This document shows positions 61,128 to 64,000 of a stretch of DNA of 64,000 nt, one piece after another. A model generated the notes under the pieces. The model was given only the letters and a program-made list of their open reading frames with translations, did not search any database and was not told where the DNA came from. The position numbers were made by a program, and so were the translations under genes. The stretch is taken from assembly GCA_963676435.2 (NCBI GenBank), contig CAXXOZ010000022.1, positions 1 through 64,000 of the forward strand, written 5' to 3'. This stretch comes from CAXXOZ01 sp963676435. GTDB taxonomy: Bacteria; Bacillota; Clostridia; Lachnospirales; Lachnospiraceae. How positions within the stretch are numbered: the first letter of the stretch is position 1; each line of letters begins with the position of its first letter.

Positions 61128-62630
61128 CTAATTTTTCATGTAGTTTATATCTACACACATTAAACATTTTTTATTATTTGCCATAGTAAAGAGCTTTGCA
61201 TAAGTTTCACATAAACTTCCAGTTGCCGCAGAAATGTACTGATATGATTTATAAATTTCTCCGTTAAACCTCATACCTTCCATATAATATTTTTTCGAAC
61301 TATGGTTGTCTCCTATTTTTGCTGGTTCAAATTCTAAATCTTCTGAAACAATATTTGAATTCATTACTGTATCTGAAACCTGTATTCCTTCTTCATCAAG
61401 TAAATAAACACATTCAACAATACTTTCTTTTGATATATAATTTTCAAGCTCAAGATTTATCGACTTTAATTCTCTAATTCCTTTTGTTATACCCTCAATA
61501 AATTTATTTGCACGTTCAACAACTATTTCTTTATCTAAAAGCTTATTGTTTGGACTTCCTTTTAATATAAAGAAGTTTAACAAATCTTTAAGTTCAGTGA
61601 TTTCACCATTTAAATTATCGTTATTCTGAGCCGTTTCTTTTGCAAACACTGCATTTTCTTCAACTTTCTCAGATAATCCCTCTACAATTTCAACCATTCT
61701 TCTAAGAGCATCTGTCTGGGAAGTTATATCACTTAATATAACCTCACTTCTCTGGGTTATATTATCAACTGAAGATATAATACTTTCAAAAGTTTTTGCT
61801 GTTTTGTCTGCAATTTTTTTACTTTCATCTACTTTGTCTTTTGTTTCTTTAATAAGGTTTGTTGTTTGTTCTACTGCCTGAGCTGTCTGTGCTGCAAGCT
61901 TGTTTATTTCTGTTGCAACTACTGCAAAACCTTTTCCTGCTTCGCCTGCTCTTGCTGCCTCTATAGAAGCATTAAGAGCTAACAAACCTGTTTGCGAAGA
62001 AATCTCTTGTATCATTTCAACGACCATATTTATATCGTCAGAGGCTTTTGCTACATCTTCCATTGAATCTAGCATATTACTTAAATACTCACTACCATCC
62101 CTAGAATTTTCATTAGTTTCTTCTAGATATGTGCTGATTTCATTTATATTATTTACACTTATTTCAAAGACACCTAGTATGTTTTGAATTTCTGCTGATA
62201 ACTCACTGATATTTGCTGCTTCTTGTTCAGCATTATTTGCAACTTTTTTAGTTTTTTCAGAAGTACTTTCGCAAATAACTGTAACATTTCTCATTGAGTT
62301 ATTGATTTTATAAAACACTCTGTTTAGAGAAACAATTATTTTGTTTAATGCATTTTTAATAGGAATAAAGTCACCACTAAAATTATCATTTTTTGGCAAA
62401 CTTACTGTTAAATCTCCAATAGAAACATGAGACAATATTTCTGATATATAGCTAATATATTGATTTAATATTTTTGCACTTTCGTTTAAGTCATTCATTA
62501 TAGGATATAACTGAAAACTCTCGTCAGTTTCAATATCAATACTTAAATCTCCTTTTGCAAATCTTCCTGTATATGAACCTAAATTATCACTTTCACTTTT
62601 TAATTCTCTATATTTCTTTTTATATAGCAT
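61128..62630 (-). CDS. Soluble methyl-accepting chemotaxis protein with C-terminal sensor
   Basis: 500 residues from the ATG at 62630 (AGAGGTG 6 bases upstream). No membrane helix. HAMP-like segments (about 20-105: GRFAKGDLSIDIETDESFQL and VSIGDLTVSLPKNDNFSGDF) precede the coiled signalling domain, whose tip ISSQTGLLALNASIEAARAG then EAGKGFAVVATEI is the hallmark of chemoreceptors that contact CheA/CheW. The last 115 residues form a PAS/Cache-like domain (CVYLLDEEGIQVSDTVM, then YKSYQYISAATG and KKCLMCVDINY). A cytoplasmic receptor with its sensor at the C-terminus is unusual; it may read an internal signal. Confidence 0.92.
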   Translation of the reverse strand: MLYKKKYRELKSESDNLGSYTGRFAKGDLSIDIETDESFQLYPIMNDLNESAKILNQYISYISEILSHVSIGDLTVSLPKNDNFSGDFIPIKNALNKIIVSLNRVFYKINNSMRNVTVICESTSEKTKKVANNAEQEAANISELSAEIQNILGVFEISVNNINEISTYLEETNENSRDGSEYLSNMLDSMEDVAKASDDINMVVEMIQEISSQTGLLALNASIEAARAGEAGKGFAVVATEINKLAAQTAQAVEQTTNLIKETKDKVDESKKIADKTAKTFESIISSVDNITQRSEVILSDITSQTDALRRMVEIVEGLSEKVEENAVFAKETAQNNDNLNGEITELKDLLNFFILKGSPNNKLLDKEIVVERANKFIEGITKGIRELKSINLELENYISKESIVECVYLLDEEGIQVSDTVMNSNIVSEDLEFEPAKIGDNHSSKKYYMEGMRFNGEIYKSYQYISAATGSLCETYAKLFTMANNKKCLMCVDINYMKN

Positions 62631-62683
62631 CTTCATCACCTCTGTATTTTATTGTTTTTTCAATATTTTTCCCAATATAATGT

Positions 62684-62716
62684 AAAAAGACGAGAACATC
62701 TCCAACGTCCTCGTCT
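62684..62716 (-). terminator. Minus-strand terminator between the tRNA gene and the chemoreceptor
   Basis: Stem GACGAG/CTCGTC (62715-62710 with 62694-62689), followed by TTTTT on the minus strand. It would end xylB transcripts 200 bases after its stop, reading antisense through the tRNA gene. Confidence 0.6.
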
Positions 62717-62771
62717 ATCTTCGTTATATTATCATATCATTTTTTAAAAATCAAGTACAAATACATTTTCA

Positions 62772-62800
62772 TTGACAACTTTTTGTTTTTAAAGTATATT
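62772..62800 (+). promoter_or_regulatory. Promoter of the tRNA-Thr gene
   Basis: TTGACA (62772-62777), 17-base spacer, TATATT (62795-62800), ending 23 bases before the tRNA. Confidence 0.8.
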
Positions 62801-62823
62801 ATTACATGCACAAATCATGTTTT

Positions 62824-62896
62824 GCTGCCATGGCTCAGTCGGTAGAGCGTCACCTTGGTAAGGTGGAGGTCACGGGTTCGATTCCCGTTGGCAGCT
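62824..62896 (+). tRNA. tRNA-Thr (anticodon GGU)
   Basis: 73-base cloverleaf: acceptor GCTGCCA/TGGCAGC, D-arm GCTC/GAGC, anticodon loop TTGGTAA giving GGU, T-arm ACGGG/CCCGT with TTCGATT, discriminator U. The anticodon stem has one U-G pair. The 3' CCA is not encoded. It reads ACC and ACU; the thrS T-box specifier here appears to be ACC. Confidence 0.95.
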
Positions 62897-62930
62897 TAAA
62901 AAAGTCATTTATATGGCTTTTTATTTTACC

Positions 62931-64000
62931 CTATTTTAACAGTTCCTTAAACAGCTCATCACATGCCGGAAATATCTTTTTAAACTTTTGATATTTCTTC
63001 TCATATTTTTCAACAAGATTTTTTTCAGGAATCACTGTTTCTATAACATTAACTATTGAACTCGCTGCCTCTTCAACTGTTTCATACTCTCCACAGGCTA
63101 CTGCTGCCAATAATGCAGCCCCTAGAGCAGGTCCTTCCTCAACTTCAACCACTTCAAGTTTTAAATTTAAAACATTTGCGATTATCTTTTTCCAAAGAGT
63201 ACTCTTAGCTCCACCACCACATATTTTACTTTTATCAAAATTTATCCCTCTTTCTTTTGCAACTTCAACTGAATCTCTAAGAGCAAAAGCCACACCCTCC
63301 AAAACAGACTGTGTCATCATTGTTCTAGTTGTATCCATTGAGATTCCTATAAATCCTCCTCGTGCATGTGGTGCATTATGGGGAGATCTTTCCCCCATTA
63401 AATAAGGAATAAAAAAAACATTATTTTCTCCCAATAACTTATCCTGGTTTTTCTCAATCTCTTTTTGTTCTTCATTATAGTCATTGCTTTTTAAAATATC
63501 TTCAACCCACCACTTATTACATGATGCTGCTGAAAGCATACACCCCATTAGGTGATATTTACCATCTGAATGTGCAAAAGAATGTAGAGAATTTTTCTCG
63601 TCTACACCAAATTCATTAGTTGCAATAAAAACTGTTCCACTTGTTCCTACTGAAATATTACAGCTGTTTTCGCCAACTGTTCCTGTTCCTACTGCAGCAG
63701 CAGCGTTATCTCCAGCTCCTGCTGCCACTACGACATCTTCTTTAAGCCCAAGTTTTTTAGCTATTTCTGATTTTACATTACCTGTTTTTTGATAACTTTC
63801 AAAAATTTTTGGCAACATATTTTCATTTATTCCGCATATTTCTAACATTTCTTTTGACCAGACTCTTCTTTTAACATCTAAAAGTAACATTCCAGATGCA
63901 TCTGAAACATCTGTTGAAAACACTCCTGTTAATTTATATGCGATATAATCTTTAGGCAACATGATTTTAGAAATCTTTTTAAAATTTTCAGGTTCATTGT
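62931..64000 (-). CDS. xylB: Xylulokinase, 3' part (5' end beyond the window)
   Basis: The frame is open to the window edge (about 356 codons visible); reading upstream of the ATG at 63962 still gives sensible protein (NEPENFKKISKIMLPKDYIA), so the gene continues past 64000. FGGY-kinase stretches include AYKLTGVFSTDVSDASGMLL, VAAGAGDNAAAAVGTGTVGE, NISVGTSGTVF, FIPYLMGERSPHNAPHARGG and the adenine-binding CGGGAKSTLWKKIIANV followed by EGPALGAALLAA. It phosphorylates D-xylulose. The ALPHA: sugar-acid or glycerol relatives are less likely given the GERSPH motif. Confidence 0.9.
   Translation of the reverse strand, partial: NEPENFKKISKIMLPKDYIAYKLTGVFSTDVSDASGMLLLDVKRRVWSKEMLEICGINENMLPKIFESYQKTGNVKSEIAKKLGLKEDVVVAAGAGDNAAAAVGTGTVGENSCNISVGTSGTVFIATNEFGVDEKNSLHSFAHSDGKYHLMGCMLSAASCNKWWVEDILKSNDYNEEQKEIEKNQDKLLGENNVFFIPYLMGERSPHNAPHARGGFIGISMDTTRTMMTQSVLEGVAFALRDSVEVAKERGINFDKSKICGGGAKSTLWKKIIANVLNLKLEVVEVEEGPALGAALLAAVACGEYETVEEAASSIVNVIETVIPEKNLVEKYEKKYQKFKKIFPACDELFKELLK

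Overview
The window is a low-GC (roughly 30% by eye), tightly packed piece of a Firmicutes chromosome, most likely from an anaerobic Clostridia-type organism. The evidence is strong AGGAGG-type ribosome binding sites, a T-box leader on thrS, a CIRCE operator on groESL, a one-polypeptide pyruvate:ferredoxin oxidoreductase and UPF0236/ISLre2-type insertion sequences. I cannot name the genus. Most genes lie on the minus strand.

Region 1 (1-13.8 kb) is accessory DNA. It starts with the tail of a secreted beta-sandwich protein and a HipA/HipB-type toxin-antitoxin pair. A degenerate RHS polymorphic-toxin locus follows. Its main rhs gene (12800 to 7653, minus strand) would encode about 1715 residues with a Sec signal peptide, but two in-frame TAA codons interrupt it, one inside the signal peptide. 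Downstream lie a candidate immunity gene, a displaced GIY-YIG-like tip fragment with its own immunity-like gene, and two copies of a lipoprotein gene, each preceded by all or part of a DUF4474-like toxin tip. One tip keeps an rhs core fragment with a third nonsense codon. An 885-bp direct duplication and about 1.16 kb of shared rhs core make the locus prone to rearrangement. A repeat-rich, gene-free stretch (12.8-13.8 kb) carries two copies of a structured element; a third, with compensating stem changes, lies at 53.7 kb.

Region 2 (13.8-32.8 kb) holds transport, stress and core functions: a MarR-controlled heterodimeric ABC exporter; a divergent GntR/ABC (ytr-like) operon; an OhrR-like regulator with glutathione peroxidase; thrS behind a T-box; an MFS transporter; and a nifJ operon with a phosphodiester glycosidase-like protein.

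Region 3 (32.9-49.4 kb) is bracketed by two intact insertion sequences, each with inverted repeats and target-site duplications, and each landing just outside a promoter. Between them are MATE, PadR/HAAS, a zinc-ribbon membrane protein, XRE/DUF2975, mgtC, an SDR gene, purH, a GGDEF-EAL protein and guaB.

Region 4 (49.4-64 kb) is largely core genome: a pantothenate/CoA operon in pathway order (panG-like, panB, panC, panD, coaBC), groES-groEL, an Ogg-type glycosylase with a HAD phosphatase, a previously easy-to-miss 54-residue acidic membrane peptide, DUF2225, glnS, an HD-domain protein, a soluble chemoreceptor, tRNA-Thr(GGU) and the 3' part of xylB.
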